Source: Nonomuraea antri (GTDB taxonomy: Bacteria; Actinomycetota; Actinomycetes; Streptosporangiales; Streptosporangiaceae). Taken from it: 34,332 nt of DNA. Below are positions 15,629 to 23,237 of the stretch, piece by piece; positions within the stretch are counted from its first letter, which is position 1; every line of letters begins with the position of its first letter. Location: assembly GCF_013283785.1 (NCBI RefSeq), contig NZ_JABCPZ010000106.1, forward strand, positions 1 through 34,332, read 5' to 3'. The notes beneath the pieces were generated by a model that had not been told where the DNA came from, did no database searches, and saw nothing but the letters and a program-made list of their open reading frames with translations. The translations under genes were made by a program, and so were the position numbers.

Positions 15629-16597
15629 TCACAGCGGAGGCACGGACCAGCCCTTCTCCGCGAACAGCGGGGCGTGTTCCGCGTTGATGAACAGCCGGTC
15701 CTCCGGGTTCGTGACGCGGAAGTAGCTCTGCGGGTGCAGCAGTTCCCTGGCGTCGTCCGACAGGTCGAGCACGTACCGGTCGGGCGCGCGGCGCTGGGCC
15801 AGATAGCGCAGCTCGAACGGGAGCACCGCGAGCGGGTTGGCGTGCTGCCACAGGCCGAGCCCGGCCTCGCGGGCCTGCCGCACGTGCCTCCTGGCGCGGC
15901 CCAGCGCGCCCTTCTCGGCGATCGTCCTGGCGCTGCCCGGCGCGGGCACCGAGTCGGACACCCGGCCTTCCTGGCGGACGAACGGGTCGACGTTCGGCCA
16001 GATGAAGTACGGCGCCACGTGCCCGGCGGCCAGCAGGCGCTCGTTGTAGGCGTCGGGGCGGGGCTTCTGCTTCTGGTCGCGGTTGACGTAGCACAGCAGC
16101 CTGCCGTACCTGTCCAGGATCTCGTGCGCGAAGGCCAGGCGCAGCTTGAACGTGGTCTCCGTCAGCCCCTGTTCCTTGATGTCGGCGCTGATCATGTCGC
16201 GCAGCGCCTGCGTCGCCGGGCCGCCGTGCGCGGCGTGGTTGGGCCCGGCCAGCGGGCCCAGCCTGGCCAGCAGGTGCGAGCGCAGCCCCGAGCGCAAGGT
16301 GAGCTCGGGGTAGCCGGCCTCGAACGGGTCCGTCAGGAACGTGGTCCAGGCCGGATGGCCGATGTCGGCGAAACCCTTGGGGAAGTCGGGGTGGTTCGGG
16401 CTGCGCGGGAGCTGGAAGCTGACCTCGGGGGCGTCGACGCCGAGCAGGCGGACGCCGAAGTTGCCGTCGGCCGCGATGTTGATCGTGTCGCCGTCGTGCA
16501 CGATCTTGTCCACGGGCTGGGCAGTGCCTCTGGAACGTGCCAGCAGGCCATGGCCGACGGTGATCCCGGGGACCGGTTGTTCAATAGCCTTTGCCAT
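15629..16597 (-). CDS. Staphylococcal-nuclease-fold (thermonuclease-like) protein
   Basis: This 322-residue protein matches the SNase OB-fold in two blocks. The first (about 28-60) reads VHDGDTI, then VRLLGVDAPE. Asp37, Arg50, Asp55 and Glu58 fall where SNase has Asp21, Arg35, Asp40 and Glu43. The second (about 158-190) has DRYGRLLCYV, with Arg166 equivalent to Arg87. An insertion of about 90 residues separates the blocks, and a C-terminal region of about 110 residues follows; total length is twice a minimal SNase. There is no signal peptide, so action in the cytoplasm is implied. The start is at MAKAIEQ (16597) rather than the upstream in-frame codon at 16627. Ca-dependent nuclease activity is likely but unproven. 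Confidence 0.75.
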   Translation of the reverse strand: MAKAIEQPVPGITVGHGLLARSRGTAQPVDKIVHDGDTINIAADGNFGVRLLGVDAPEVSFQLPRSPNHPDFPKGFADIGHPAWTTFLTDPFEAGYPELTLRSGLRSHLLARLGPLAGPNHAAHGGPATQALRDMISADIKEQGLTETTFKLRLAFAHEILDRYGRLLCYVNRDQKQKPRPDAYNERLLAAGHVAPYFIWPNVDPFVRQEGRVSDSVPAPGSARTIAEKGALGRARRHVRQAREAGLGLWQHANPLAVLPFELRYLAQRRAPDRYVLDLSDDARELLHPQSYFRVTNPEDRLFINAEHAPLFAEKGWSVPPL

Positions 16598-16690
16598 GTG
16601 CGCATCATCACCCCGTATTCGCCGCACGTCCCGAAATATCTGGAACTAAAGCCTGACGCCCGACATCTCACGAGAAGAAAGGGAGGCTGA

Positions 16691-17272
16691 ATGATCCAGA
16701 TGGGGGTCGCCGCGATCGCGGCGGCGATGACGTTGAGCGGCGGGGGGCTGCCGCAGGGCATGCTGTTCATGGAGTCCCACCCGCCGGCCAAGCAGTGGGA
16801 GAGCTACAAGACCTACGAGTCGAAGCGGTTCCCGCTCCAGCTCAACCCGTGCTTCCGCGACAAGGCCTGGGACCGGGGCCGGGTCGCGGGCCGGGCCATG
16901 CAGTACAACTCGGAGGAAGAGGGCAGGTACGAGCAACTGGTCATCTACCGGGACGTCGAGCACGCCAAGCAGGCCGTGCGCGGCCTGCGCGCCGAGCTCA
17001 AGAAGTGCGCCGACCAGGGCAAGGGCACCGAGCGCTACCGCTACTTCACCAAGCCGACGGACGTCGGCGACGAGGCCGTCCGGGCGGGCGGCCGCTTCTT
17101 CCACAGCGGCGAGCACGCGCTGGCCGTGCGGCGCGGGGCCGCCGTCTACATCGTCGGCCAGTCGGCCTGGCCCACCAGGAGCCTGCCGATCAGGCACTTC
17201 CGCGGCCTCATCGACCAGGCGGAACGCATGATCGTCAAGGTCTGCGAACTGCCCGAGTCGAAGTGCGACTGA
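16691..17272 (+). CDS. Secreted four-cysteine protein, possibly PknH sensor-like
   Basis: A 193-residue protein with a hydrophobic N-terminus (MIQMGVAAIAAAMTLSGGG) that looks like a signal peptide. It is preceded by GGGAGG at good spacing. The mature part has four cysteines: NPCF, KKCA and two near the end (VCELPESKC). Four cysteines in a secreted domain of about 170 residues, with long amphipathic helices, recall the PknH extracellular sensor-domain family of actinobacteria; the match is by style only. It is divergent from the nuclease-like gene. Function unknown. Confidence 0.65.
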   Translation: MIQMGVAAIAAAMTLSGGGLPQGMLFMESHPPAKQWESYKTYESKRFPLQLNPCFRDKAWDRGRVAGRAMQYNSEEEGRYEQLVIYRDVEHAKQAVRGLRAELKKCADQGKGTERYRYFTKPTDVGDEAVRAGGRFFHSGEHALAVRRGAAVYIVGQSAWPTRSLPIRHFRGLIDQAERMIVKVCELPESKCD

Positions 17273-17311
17273 CGCTCACGGCCCGTCCAATGGCACCGCC
17301 TTGCCGCAAGC

Positions 17312-18028
17312 TCACAGTGACAGCTCCAGCCTGAACCTCGCCGGGTCGAACCCACCGCCCAGCGTGGCGGCCAGCCCCCGGCGAGCCACCCGCGCGAACT
17401 CCTGCGCGCCGAGCCCTCCCGACCCCTCCGGGAGCGCCCCGGCCAGCGGCCGCGCCGCCAGCATCTCCAGATCGGCCACCGTGCTGCGCTCGATCACCCC
17501 CGGCTCGCCCGGCCACGAACCGATCACCACGCCCGCGGGCTCCAGCCCCCGGTGCGCCAGCGACTCCAGGGTGAGCGCGGCGTCGTTTCCGGCGTCGATC
17601 CCCGTCCCGGCCACCACCAGCACCTGCGCGCCCAGAGCGCGTGCCAGGTCGGCCACGGTGGCGCCGTCCTCGTCGTAACGCACCAGCACCCCGCCGGTGC
17701 CCTCCACGATCACCAGCCGGTTGCTCTCGCTCAGCTCCCGCACCGTCCTGACGGCTCCACTCAGCGACACGGGCGCCACCCCGGACGTCCTGGCCGCGGC
17801 GGCGGGGGACAGCGGCTGCGGGAAGCGGCTCAGCTCGAACGTCGTCGTCACCCCGGCGAGCCTGATGACCGCGTCGACGTCGCCGGGCTCGCCCTCGGCG
17901 ACACCGGTCTGCGCCGGCTTGACCACCGCCACGCCGGCCCCCCGCTCCCTGGCCAGCACCGCGACCGCCGCTGCCACCACCGTCTTGCCCACCCCGAACC
18001 CGGTACCGGTGACCACGAGAACACTCAT
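17312..18028 (-). CDS. bioD: Dethiobiotin synthetase BioD
   Basis: ATP-dependent ring closure of 7,8-diaminopelargonate with CO2 to dethiobiotin, the penultimate step of biotin synthesis. The 238-residue protein has the P-loop GTGFGVGKT near the N-terminus, VVKPAQTG carrying the conserved lysine, and EGTGGVLV. Usual actinobacterial P-loops read GT(G/D)T-VGKT, so the Phe-Gly here is a mild variant. The start is placed at MSVLVVTG (18028); a longer frame upstream is unsupported. No bioA, bioB or bioF is nearby, so this is an isolated copy. The two biotin-using proteins at 7.3-9 kb are far enough away that the link is only thematic. Confidence 0.88.
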   Translation of the reverse strand: MSVLVVTGTGFGVGKTVVAAAVAVLARERGAGVAVVKPAQTGVAEGEPGDVDAVIRLAGVTTTFELSRFPQPLSPAAAARTSGVAPVSLSGAVRTVRELSESNRLVIVEGTGGVLVRYDEDGATVADLARALGAQVLVVAGTGIDAGNDAALTLESLAHRGLEPAGVVIGSWPGEPGVIERSTVADLEMLAARPLAGALPEGSGGLGAQEFARVARRGLAATLGGGFDPARFRLELSL

Positions 18029-18117
18029 GCCCCCAGTCTGCCGATCCCGCATGACCCGCCACGACACCGGGTGATCTGACGGACGATGGGAGCGGCTATC
18101 CGGACCTGGAGATGATC

Positions 18118-18558
18118 GTGGGCCGCTCGTGGCGCACACTCGCCGTCCTCGCGGTCCTGGCCGCGGCGTCCTGCTCCGCGCCCGACCCCGGCCCCACGGC
18201 CGCCCAGGCGGGCCAGACGCTGAAGTCCCACATCGGCCAGTTGATGCGGCTGCCGAGACTGCACGACGTCGCGGTCACCGACCCCGGTGGCGCGGACGTC
18301 GCCTGCGGCGCGGGCGGAGTCAAGCGCACCTACGCCGCCGGCGCCCGCTTCGACGGCGACCCAGAACTGCTCGTCGACCTGCTGACCGGCAGGATGACCG
18401 GCACCTGGGGCTACCGGGTGGAGCGCGTGTTCATCCCAGACTCGGTGAAGACCGTTCTCAGGCTGGCCCCCGCCCGCGTCACCGTCACGCTCGACGTCCC
18501 CGCCGACGACCGGGCGACGATCACCGGGGAGACGGACTGCGTCCCCGCTCCCCGGTGA
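18118..18558 (+). CDS. Small predicted lipoprotein
   Basis: A 146-residue protein with an arginine-containing N-terminus, a hydrophobic segment and a probable lipobox ending AASC (Cys at about residue 19). The Ala at -3 is less typical than Leu, so anchoring is likely but not certain. Two further cysteines (VACGAG and TDCVP) could form a disulfide. GTG 18118 is chosen because GGAG (18108-18111) directly abuts the ATG at 18112 but is six bases from this GTG. The gene is divergent from bioD and convergent with dasR. No family is recognised. Confidence 0.7.
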   Translation: MGRSWRTLAVLAVLAAASCSAPDPGPTAAQAGQTLKSHIGQLMRLPRLHDVAVTDPGGADVACGAGGVKRTYAAGARFDGDPELLVDLLTGRMTGTWGYRVERVFIPDSVKTVLRLAPARVTVTLDVPADDRATITGETDCVPAPR

Positions 18559-18579
18559 GAGGCCGTGAGTACGAAGCGG

Positions 18580-19299
18580 TCAGGGACGCCTGAGCCGGGT
18601 GACGAACTTGTACCTGTCGCCCCGGTACAGCGACTGCGCCCACTCCACCGGGTTGCCGTCGGCGTCGAAGGCGTGCCGGGTGAGCAGCAGCATGGGCAGG
18701 CCGACGTCCACGCCGAGCGCCTTGGCGTCGTACGGGGTGGCCAGGACGGTTTCGATGATCTCCTCGGCGTCCGTCAGCCGCACGTTGTACGCGTTGTGCA
18801 GCGTCTCGTACAGCGACGAGTGCACCTCCAGCTCGCGCCGCAGCCGGGGGAAGCGGCGGGCGGACAGGTGCGTGGTGTCGATCGAGACCGGCTCGCCGTT
18901 GGCCAGGCGCAGCCGGTGGATGCGCAGGACGCGGCCGCCGGGGTTGATGGCCAGGCGCCGGGCCAGCGGCTCGTCGGCGGTGATGTAGCCGATCTCCAGG
19001 ATCTTGGTGTCCGGCTCGAGACCGGCCGTGCGCAGGTCGCCGATGTAGGAGGTGAGCTGCAGGACCTGGGCCACCTTGGGCTGGGCGACGAAGGTGCCCT
19101 TGCCCTGGATGCGCAGCAGCCGTCCTTCGACGACGAGTTCCGTGAGCGCCTGCCTGACCGTCGTGCGCGAGGTCTCGAACCGGACGGCGAGCGTGCGCTC
19201 AGGCGGCAGCGCCGTGCCCGCGGGGAGGGTCTTGGTCAGCTCCAGCAGGGCGCGTTTGACGTCGTAGTACTTCGGTACGCGGGGGCTGTCGTCCGTCAC
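18580..19299 (-). CDS. dasR: GntR/HutC-family regulator DasR
   Basis: This 239-residue regulator has an N-terminal winged helix (about 10-75; LPPERTLAVRFETSRTTVRQAL is the recognition region) and a C-terminal UTRA ligand domain. Blocks such as VPKYYDVKRALLE, ELVVEGRLLRIQGKGTFVA and YRGDRYKFVTRLRRP closely match Streptomyces DasR, the amino-sugar-phosphate-responsive repressor of GlcNAc uptake, chitinolysis and antibiotic genes. The start GTG 19299 overlaps the stop of a small upstream gene (GTGA). No PTS or chitin genes are in the window. A convincing DasR site (dre) near this gene was not found. Confidence 0.9.
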   Translation of the reverse strand: MTDDSPRVPKYYDVKRALLELTKTLPAGTALPPERTLAVRFETSRTTVRQALTELVVEGRLLRIQGKGTFVAQPKVAQVLQLTSYIGDLRTAGLEPDTKILEIGYITADEPLARRLAINPGGRVLRIHRLRLANGEPVSIDTTHLSARRFPRLRRELEVHSSLYETLHNAYNVRLTDAEEIIETVLATPYDAKALGVDVGLPMLLLTRHAFDADGNPVEWAQSLYRGDRYKFVTRLRRP

Positions 19300-19532
19300 G
19301 CTCTCACCTTCACTTCTGCCACGGCGGTGAAGGCGTGTCTGATCACCGCGAGATCATCGGAACTCAGATTGGCCCGAGCGGTCAACCGCAGGCAAGTGCG
19401 ATCGGCCGACCGGTCCGGCGCGCCGGTCCTGACGCGCGCGAGTCCGAGCAGCTCAGGCTGATGGTGAAGGATATCCACAGCGGCGTACGCAATAGTAACC
19501 CAGTTCTGCGGTAGGACTTCTGTGTTGGGCAA
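19296..19532 (-). CDS. Small unknown protein coupled to dasR
   Basis: A 78-residue product whose stop overlaps the dasR start by four bases (GTGA), strongly implying that it is translated and coupled. A perfect ten-base match to the anti-Shine-Dalgarno (GGAGGTGATC, 19539-19548 on this strand) precedes it. The GTG inside that site (19544) cannot be the start, so TTG 19532 is preferred; using 19544 would add four residues. The sequence is soluble, with helical stretches around VTIAYAAVDILHH and SDDLAVIRHAFTAVAEV and a single Cys. No known family. It could affect DasR activity or simply set its translation level. Confidence 0.65.
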   Translation of the reverse strand: MPNTEVLPQNWVTIAYAAVDILHHQPELLGLARVRTGAPDRSADRTCLRLTARANLSSDDLAVIRHAFTAVAEVKVRA

Positions 19533-19690
19533 GGCGCCGATCACCTCCGGCCCACCCGGTGTTGGTTCTCACCATGTGAGATTCCCGAAAACGCGTGGTT
19601 CAGCGCATGGGCAGGGCTCCGGGGTCTGCGGCGCGGTCCGGCCAGTGGGCCGGTTTGGTTGTTGCGGGGAATACCACGCATGATGCAGTC

Positions 19691-21160
19691 GTGCCGACTC
19701 TCAGCGACCTCGTCGTCCGCCACACCGCACTCGACGAGGCGGACCTCGACTGGCTGCACTCGCTGGTCTCCGACTGGCAGCTGCTGGCCGACCTGTCCTT
19801 CGCCGACCTCATCCTCTGGGCCCCGCTGCTCGGCGAGAACGGGTGGATCGCGATCGCCCAGATGCGTCCCACCACGGGCCCGACCGTCTACCACGACGAC
19901 ATCGTCGGCAGCGTCGCGGCCAAGGGCGAGCGGCACCTCATCGACACCGCGTGGAACGAACGCCGCATCTGCCGCGAAGGCGACCCCGACTGGTCCACCG
20001 GGGTCCCGGTGCGCGAGGAGACCATCCCGGTGCGCCGGGCGACGGAGAACGGCGAGGGCCGCTTCCTGGCGGTCATCCAGCGCTCCACGAATCTGTCGTC
20101 GGCCCGCACGCCGTCGCGGCTGGAGCTGACGTACCTGCAGAGCGCGTCCGACCTGGCGCAGATGGTGGCCGAGGGGCGTTTCCCGTTCTCCGGCGAAGAG
20201 CCCATCCTGGTGCGTTCCCCGCGCGTCGGCGACGGCCTGCTGCGGCTCGACCGGGCCGGCCGGGTCACCTACGCCTCACCGAACGCGCTGTCGGCCTACC
20301 GTCGTCTCGGCCTGCACGCCGACCTGGTCGGCGCCGAGCTCGGCCGGGTGACCGCGACGCTCTGCTACTCCGACGAGCCGATCAACGAAGACCTGATGAT
20401 CGTGGCCAGCGGGCGGGCGGCCAAGGAGACCGAGGTCGAGTCCGGCGGCACGATCGTTCAGCTCAGGGCGATCCCGCTGATCGTGGGCGGCGGCCGCATC
20501 GGCGCGCTGGTGCTCATCAGGGACGTCACCGAGCTGCGGCGGCGCGAACGCGAGCTGATGACCAAGGACGCGACGATCCGCGAGATCCACCACCGGGTCA
20601 AGAACAACCTGCAGACCGTCGCCGCCCTGCTCCGCCTGCAGGCCCGCAGGCTGCAGGTGCCCGAAGGGCGCGAGGCGCTGGAGGAGGCGGTGCGCCGGGT
20701 CGGCTCGATCGCGATCGTGCACGAGACGCTCTCGCACGCGCCAGAGGAGTTCGTGGACTTCGACGAGATCGCCGACCGCGTGATCGCGATGGCGGGCGAG
20801 GTGTCGGCGGCCGAGTCGGCCGTCACGCCGCGCCGGGTGGGGGCGTTCGGGGTGCTGCCCTCGCTGATCGCCACGCCGCTGGCGATGGCGCTCACCGAGT
20901 TGCTGCAGAACGCGCTTCAGCACGGACGTCCGAAGCGGCTCGAAGTGCTGGTCGCGCCGGAGGTCGATCGGCTGACCGTCACGGTCTGGGACGACGGCCG
21001 CGGCCTGCCCGAGGGCTTCGACCTGGAGGCGTCCACCAGCCTGGGGTTGCAGATCGTGCGGACGCTGGTGGTGGGGGAGCTGTCCGGCAGGCTCTCGCTG
21101 GAGCCGCGCGAAGGCGGCGGCACGGAGGTCACGCTGTCGGTCCCGCTGCCCGCGTCCTGA
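19691..21160 (+). CDS. pdtaS: PdtaS-type cytosolic sensor histidine kinase
   Basis: This 489-residue kinase lacks membrane helices. It has an N-terminal GAF-like domain (WQLLADLSFADLILW onward), a central PAS-like domain (DRAGRVTYASPNALSAY) and a HisKA_2/HWE-type core. The phosphoacceptor motif EIHHRVKNNLQTVAALLRLQ carries His300-His301, next to the equivalent His303 of M. tuberculosis PdtaS. The ATPase domain has LTELLQNALQH, DDGRGLP and SLGLQIVR. It matches Rv3220c along its whole length. PdtaS phosphorylates the RNA-binding antiterminator PdtaR, which is not in this window. GTG 19691 matches the Mtb start; longer frames lack similarity. The upstream CATGAT-N6-GTG suggests leaderless mRNA. 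Confidence 0.93.
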   Translation: MPTLSDLVVRHTALDEADLDWLHSLVSDWQLLADLSFADLILWAPLLGENGWIAIAQMRPTTGPTVYHDDIVGSVAAKGERHLIDTAWNERRICREGDPDWSTGVPVREETIPVRRATENGEGRFLAVIQRSTNLSSARTPSRLELTYLQSASDLAQMVAEGRFPFSGEEPILVRSPRVGDGLLRLDRAGRVTYASPNALSAYRRLGLHADLVGAELGRVTATLCYSDEPINEDLMIVASGRAAKETEVESGGTIVQLRAIPLIVGGGRIGALVLIRDVTELRRRERELMTKDATIREIHHRVKNNLQTVAALLRLQARRLQVPEGREALEEAVRRVGSIAIVHETLSHAPEEFVDFDEIADRVIAMAGEVSAAESAVTPRRVGAFGVLPSLIATPLAMALTELLQNALQHGRPKRLEVLVAPEVDRLTVTVWDDGRGLPEGFDLEASTSLGLQIVRTLVVGELSGRLSLEPREGGGTEVTLSVPLPAS

Positions 21161-21193
21161 GGCTCGTGCCCCGAGCGCGTGGCGTTCCATCCT

Positions 21194-21224
21194 CCGCCTG
21201 ATCGGCCGTACGCCGACCAGGCGG
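21194..21224. terminator. Bidirectional hairpin between pdtaS and whiB1
   Basis: Thirteen-base arms (21194-21206 and 21212-21224) with one mismatch and a five-base loop CGTAC, lying between two convergent stops. It can serve both genes. Confidence 0.7.
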
Positions 21225-21249
21225 GGGTGCCTGAGCAGAAAGCTACTGG

Positions 21250-21504
21250 TCAGGCGGTGGCGCGGGCGCGGGCGCGAGCCGTGCGGCGCTTGAGCGCGCG
21301 ACGCTCGTCCTCGCTCAGGCCGCCCCAGACGCCGGCGTCCTGTCCGGACTCCAGCGCCCACTTCAGGCAGGCTTCGACGGCCGAGCAGGACCGGCAAACC
21401 TGCTTGGCCTCCTCGATCTGGCTCAGCGCGGGGCCGGTGTTGCCGATCGGGAAGAACAGCTCGGGGTCCACGTCACGGCAGGCAGCTCGGTGGCGCCAGT
21501 CCAT
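21250..21504 (-). CDS. whiB1: WhiB1/WblE iron-sulfur regulator
   Basis: An 84-residue Wbl protein with the four [4Fe-4S] cysteines at 9, 37, 40 and 46 (C-x2-C-x5-C for the last three) and the GVWGG turn, followed by a basic tail. WhiB1 (WblE in Streptomyces) binds the primary sigma factor, senses nitric oxide through its cluster and is essential in mycobacteria. The ATG has GGAG seven bases upstream. The position next to pdtaS is the same as in M. tuberculosis (Rv3219/Rv3220c). Its leader has a small hairpin and a CRP-like site, consistent with the cAMP control known for Mtb whiB1. Confidence 0.94.
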   Translation of the reverse strand: MDWRHRAACRDVDPELFFPIGNTGPALSQIEEAKQVCRSCSAVEACLKWALESGQDAGVWGGLSEDERRALKRRTARARARATA

Positions 21505-21524
21505 GCGTCCACTCCTTAGTAGAT

Positions 21525-21543
21525 GGAGCCTCTGGTCGGCTCC
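21525..21543 (-). other. Leader hairpin of whiB1
   Basis: GGAGCC, seven-base loop, GGCTCC: a perfect six-base stem a few bases upstream of the whiB1 ribosome site. It could influence translation or mRNA stability. Confidence 0.4.
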
Positions 21544-21558
21544 GTGCGGCTACTACTT

Positions 21559-21574
21559 TGTGAAGAGTTTCACT
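21559..21574. promoter_or_regulatory. CRP-family binding site at whiB1
   Basis: TGTGA-AGAGTT-TCACT matches the CRP consensus TGTGA-N6-TCACA at nine of ten defined positions, 55 bases before the whiB1 start. In M. tuberculosis, cAMP-CRP binding upstream of whiB1 is established; the orthologous site here is inferred from sequence. Confidence 0.65.
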
Positions 21575-21740
21575 AACTCGTGCGGACAATTACCCGGATC
21601 CTGTGCTGGACCGGGGTTGCCCGCTGACGATCAGAAGACCCTGGGGTTGTTAAAGGTCCTACGTTCCGATGTCAGGTTGAGCTTTTCAGCCACGCAGAGT
21701 GCACGCAAGAGGGTTGGACCGAAGTTTTGGCTGTTATGGA

Positions 21741-21756
21741 TGTCGGATGCGTCACA
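21741..21756. promoter_or_regulatory. Possible second, weaker CRP half-match
   Basis: TGTCG-GATGCG-TCACA agrees with the CRP consensus at eight of ten positions. It lies near the end of dagK and far (about 235 bases) from whiB1, so its role is doubtful. Confidence 0.25.
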
Positions 21757-21776
21757 CAATGACCGAATGTAACCGG

Positions 21777-22742
21777 CTAGACCAGAACTTGTAACGCGTT
21801 CGGTGTAGACCGGAATGTCACGGATTCCCGTTCTCCCAGGTAGTCGCCGTCGAGCTGGAAGGCCACCGGGCGGTCCGCGGTGAGGGTGAACTCGGGCTCG
21901 TCATGCAGCTGCACGAGCTGCCGGCCGGACGGAAGGCTGTCACTCTCCGTGAGAATCCGGCGGATCAACGGCGCCAGCGTGGGCAGCCCCAGCCGCTTGA
22001 GCCCGAGCAGATCGAGCCCGGTCTCGAAGCTCGCCCACGGCGTCGGGGTCACCGGTCTGGAACCCACGTACGTCCACGGCGAGGTGTTCGAGATGATCGC
22101 CATGAACACGCCTTCGGCGACCGGGATGCCCGGGCCGGTGAGCGTCATCGCGGCGTGCCGCTTGTCCGTGGCCAGATAGTGCCGCAGCGCCGTGTTCACA
22201 TACCGTGCCGGGGTAGCCTTCCGCCCGGCCCCGCGCAGGCCCTCCACGGCCCGGACGACCTCCGCGTCGTACCCCATCCCCGAGCAGAACGTGAAATAGC
22301 GGCTCTGCCCCTCCCATAGGGCCTGGCCCAAACCCACCGTGCGCCTGCGGCCATCCCTGAGTGCCTCCAGCACCTGGCCGGTGGCCTCGACCGGGTTGTT
22401 CGGCAGGCCGAGCGCGCGGGCGAACACGTTCGCGCTGCCGCCGGGAATGACGATCAGCGCCGGCCGCCGCGCGCTCGGATCGGCGTCGTCGACCGGATCG
22501 CCGCCGTTGACCGGGTTCAGCAGCCCGTTCACCGTCTCGTTGATCGTTCCGTCGCCGCCGAGCACCGCCACCACGTCGTAGCCCTTGGCGCGCGCGGTGC
22601 CGGCCAGCGTGGCGGCGTGCCCCCGGTAGCCGGTCTCCTCGACCGCCAGGTCGACGGCCGCCCCGAGCGCCCGGATCAGCACGTCTCTGGTACGGGCGTT
22701 CGTGGTCGTGGCCTTGGGATTGACCAGGAGCATGGCACGCAT
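21777..22742 (-). CDS. Diacylglycerol kinase catalytic-domain lipid kinase
   Basis: This 321-residue protein has the DAGK fold: N-terminal LLVNPKA, the GGDGT nucleotide motif at 62-66 followed by INETVNGLL, and PGGSANVFAR at about 100. The C-terminal beta domain ends near QLDGDYLGERESV, where family members have the DGE-like metal motif. Related bacterial proteins (DgkB, YegS) phosphorylate diacylglycerol or other lipids to recycle them into phospholipid synthesis. The start is at ATG 22742; a second ATG lies three codons in. No ribosome site is seen, but TACGCT-N6-ATG suggests leaderless transcription. It lies upstream of whiB1 in the same direction, 272 bases apart. Confidence 0.88.
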   Translation of the reverse strand: MRAMLLVNPKATTTNARTRDVLIRALGAAVDLAVEETGYRGHAATLAGTARAKGYDVVAVLGGDGTINETVNGLLNPVNGGDPVDDADPSARRPALIVIPGGSANVFARALGLPNNPVEATGQVLEALRDGRRRTVGLGQALWEGQSRYFTFCSGMGYDAEVVRAVEGLRGAGRKATPARYVNTALRHYLATDKRHAAMTLTGPGIPVAEGVFMAIISNTSPWTYVGSRPVTPTPWASFETGLDLLGLKRLGLPTLAPLIRRILTESDSLPSGRQLVQLHDEPEFTLTADRPVAFQLDGDYLGERESVTFRSTPNALQVLV

Positions 22743-22748
22743 GCTGCC

Positions 22749-22754
22749 AGCGTA
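22749..22754 (-). promoter_or_regulatory. Candidate -10 for leaderless lipid-kinase mRNA
   Basis: On the minus strand TACGCT lies six bases before ATG 22742. There is no ribosome site between them. Confidence 0.35.
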
Positions 22755-22840
22755 ACCGGTGATCCTTGCCCGCCTTATCGACCGAACGTCCGATTCTCCG
22801 AAGAACTTTGGTACCGGAGAGCACCGGGCCACCCGATGGA

Positions 22841-22846
22841 TAGGGT
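22841..22846 (+). promoter_or_regulatory. Candidate -10 for the small membrane protein gene
   Basis: TAGGGT, seven bases, then GTG 22854, identical in arrangement to the site before the biotin carboxylase gene. Confidence 0.35.
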
Positions 22847-22853
22847 TTCCGGT

Positions 22854-23237
22854 GTGAAGCGTCCGTGGAGTTTGATCGTCGCCGCCGCCGTGGTCGCCCT
22901 CGAAGGGCTCGTCGCGCTCGGCCTGGGCGGATTCGTGGCAGTGGAGTCACTGGTCGGCAAGCCCGACGACGTCACCTCCGCCATCGCGGAAGCGGTGTTC
23001 GGCGTGCTGGTCGGGGCCGGGCTGCTCTGGGTCGCCTGGGGCGGGCTGTACAAGAAGGAGCGGTGGGGGAGGGCGCCAGGCGTGCTGGCCCAGATCTTCG
23101 TGCTGCCCGTCGCCTGGACGCTCATGCAGTCCGGCCAGGCGCGGCTCGGCATCCCGCTGATCGTGGTGGCCCTGGCCGGGCTCGCGGCCCTGCTGGCGCC
23201 TCCCACCACCCACGCGCTCTACGGCGACGAGAGCTAG
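22854..23237 (+). CDS. Small four-helix integral membrane protein
   Basis: A 127-residue protein with a basic start (VKRPWS), four predicted membrane helices and a short loop of basic and aromatic residues (YKKERWGR) between helices two and three. GTG 22854 is chosen for its spacing from TAGGGT; ATG 22836 is an in-frame alternative that would make the -10 part of the coding region. The stop shares three bases with the stop of the convergent sigma factor (CTAG at 23234-23237). It is divergent from the lipid kinase. No functional family is recognised. Confidence 0.75.
   Translation: MKRPWSLIVAAAVVALEGLVALGLGGFVAVESLVGKPDDVTSAIAEAVFGVLVGAGLLWVAWGGLYKKERWGRAPGVLAQIFVLPVAWTLMQSGQARLGIPLIVVALAGLAALLAPPTTHALYGDES

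Noticed and set aside
14162..16690. 842-codon open frame on the plus strand across the histidine kinase and nuclease-like genes
   Set aside because: Low-complexity Arg/Gln/His product and no motif; it is the complement of two well-supported genes.
19667..19693. GGGAAT-N18-GTG, resembling a SigR promoter at pdtaS
   Set aside because: The third element is GTG rather than GTT and coincides with the start codon, so transcription would begin inside the gene.
21769..21785. DasR site (dre)-like sequence CCGGCTAGACCAG
   Set aside because: One base is missing from the central spacing, and it falls on the stop codon region of the lipid kinase; probably chance.
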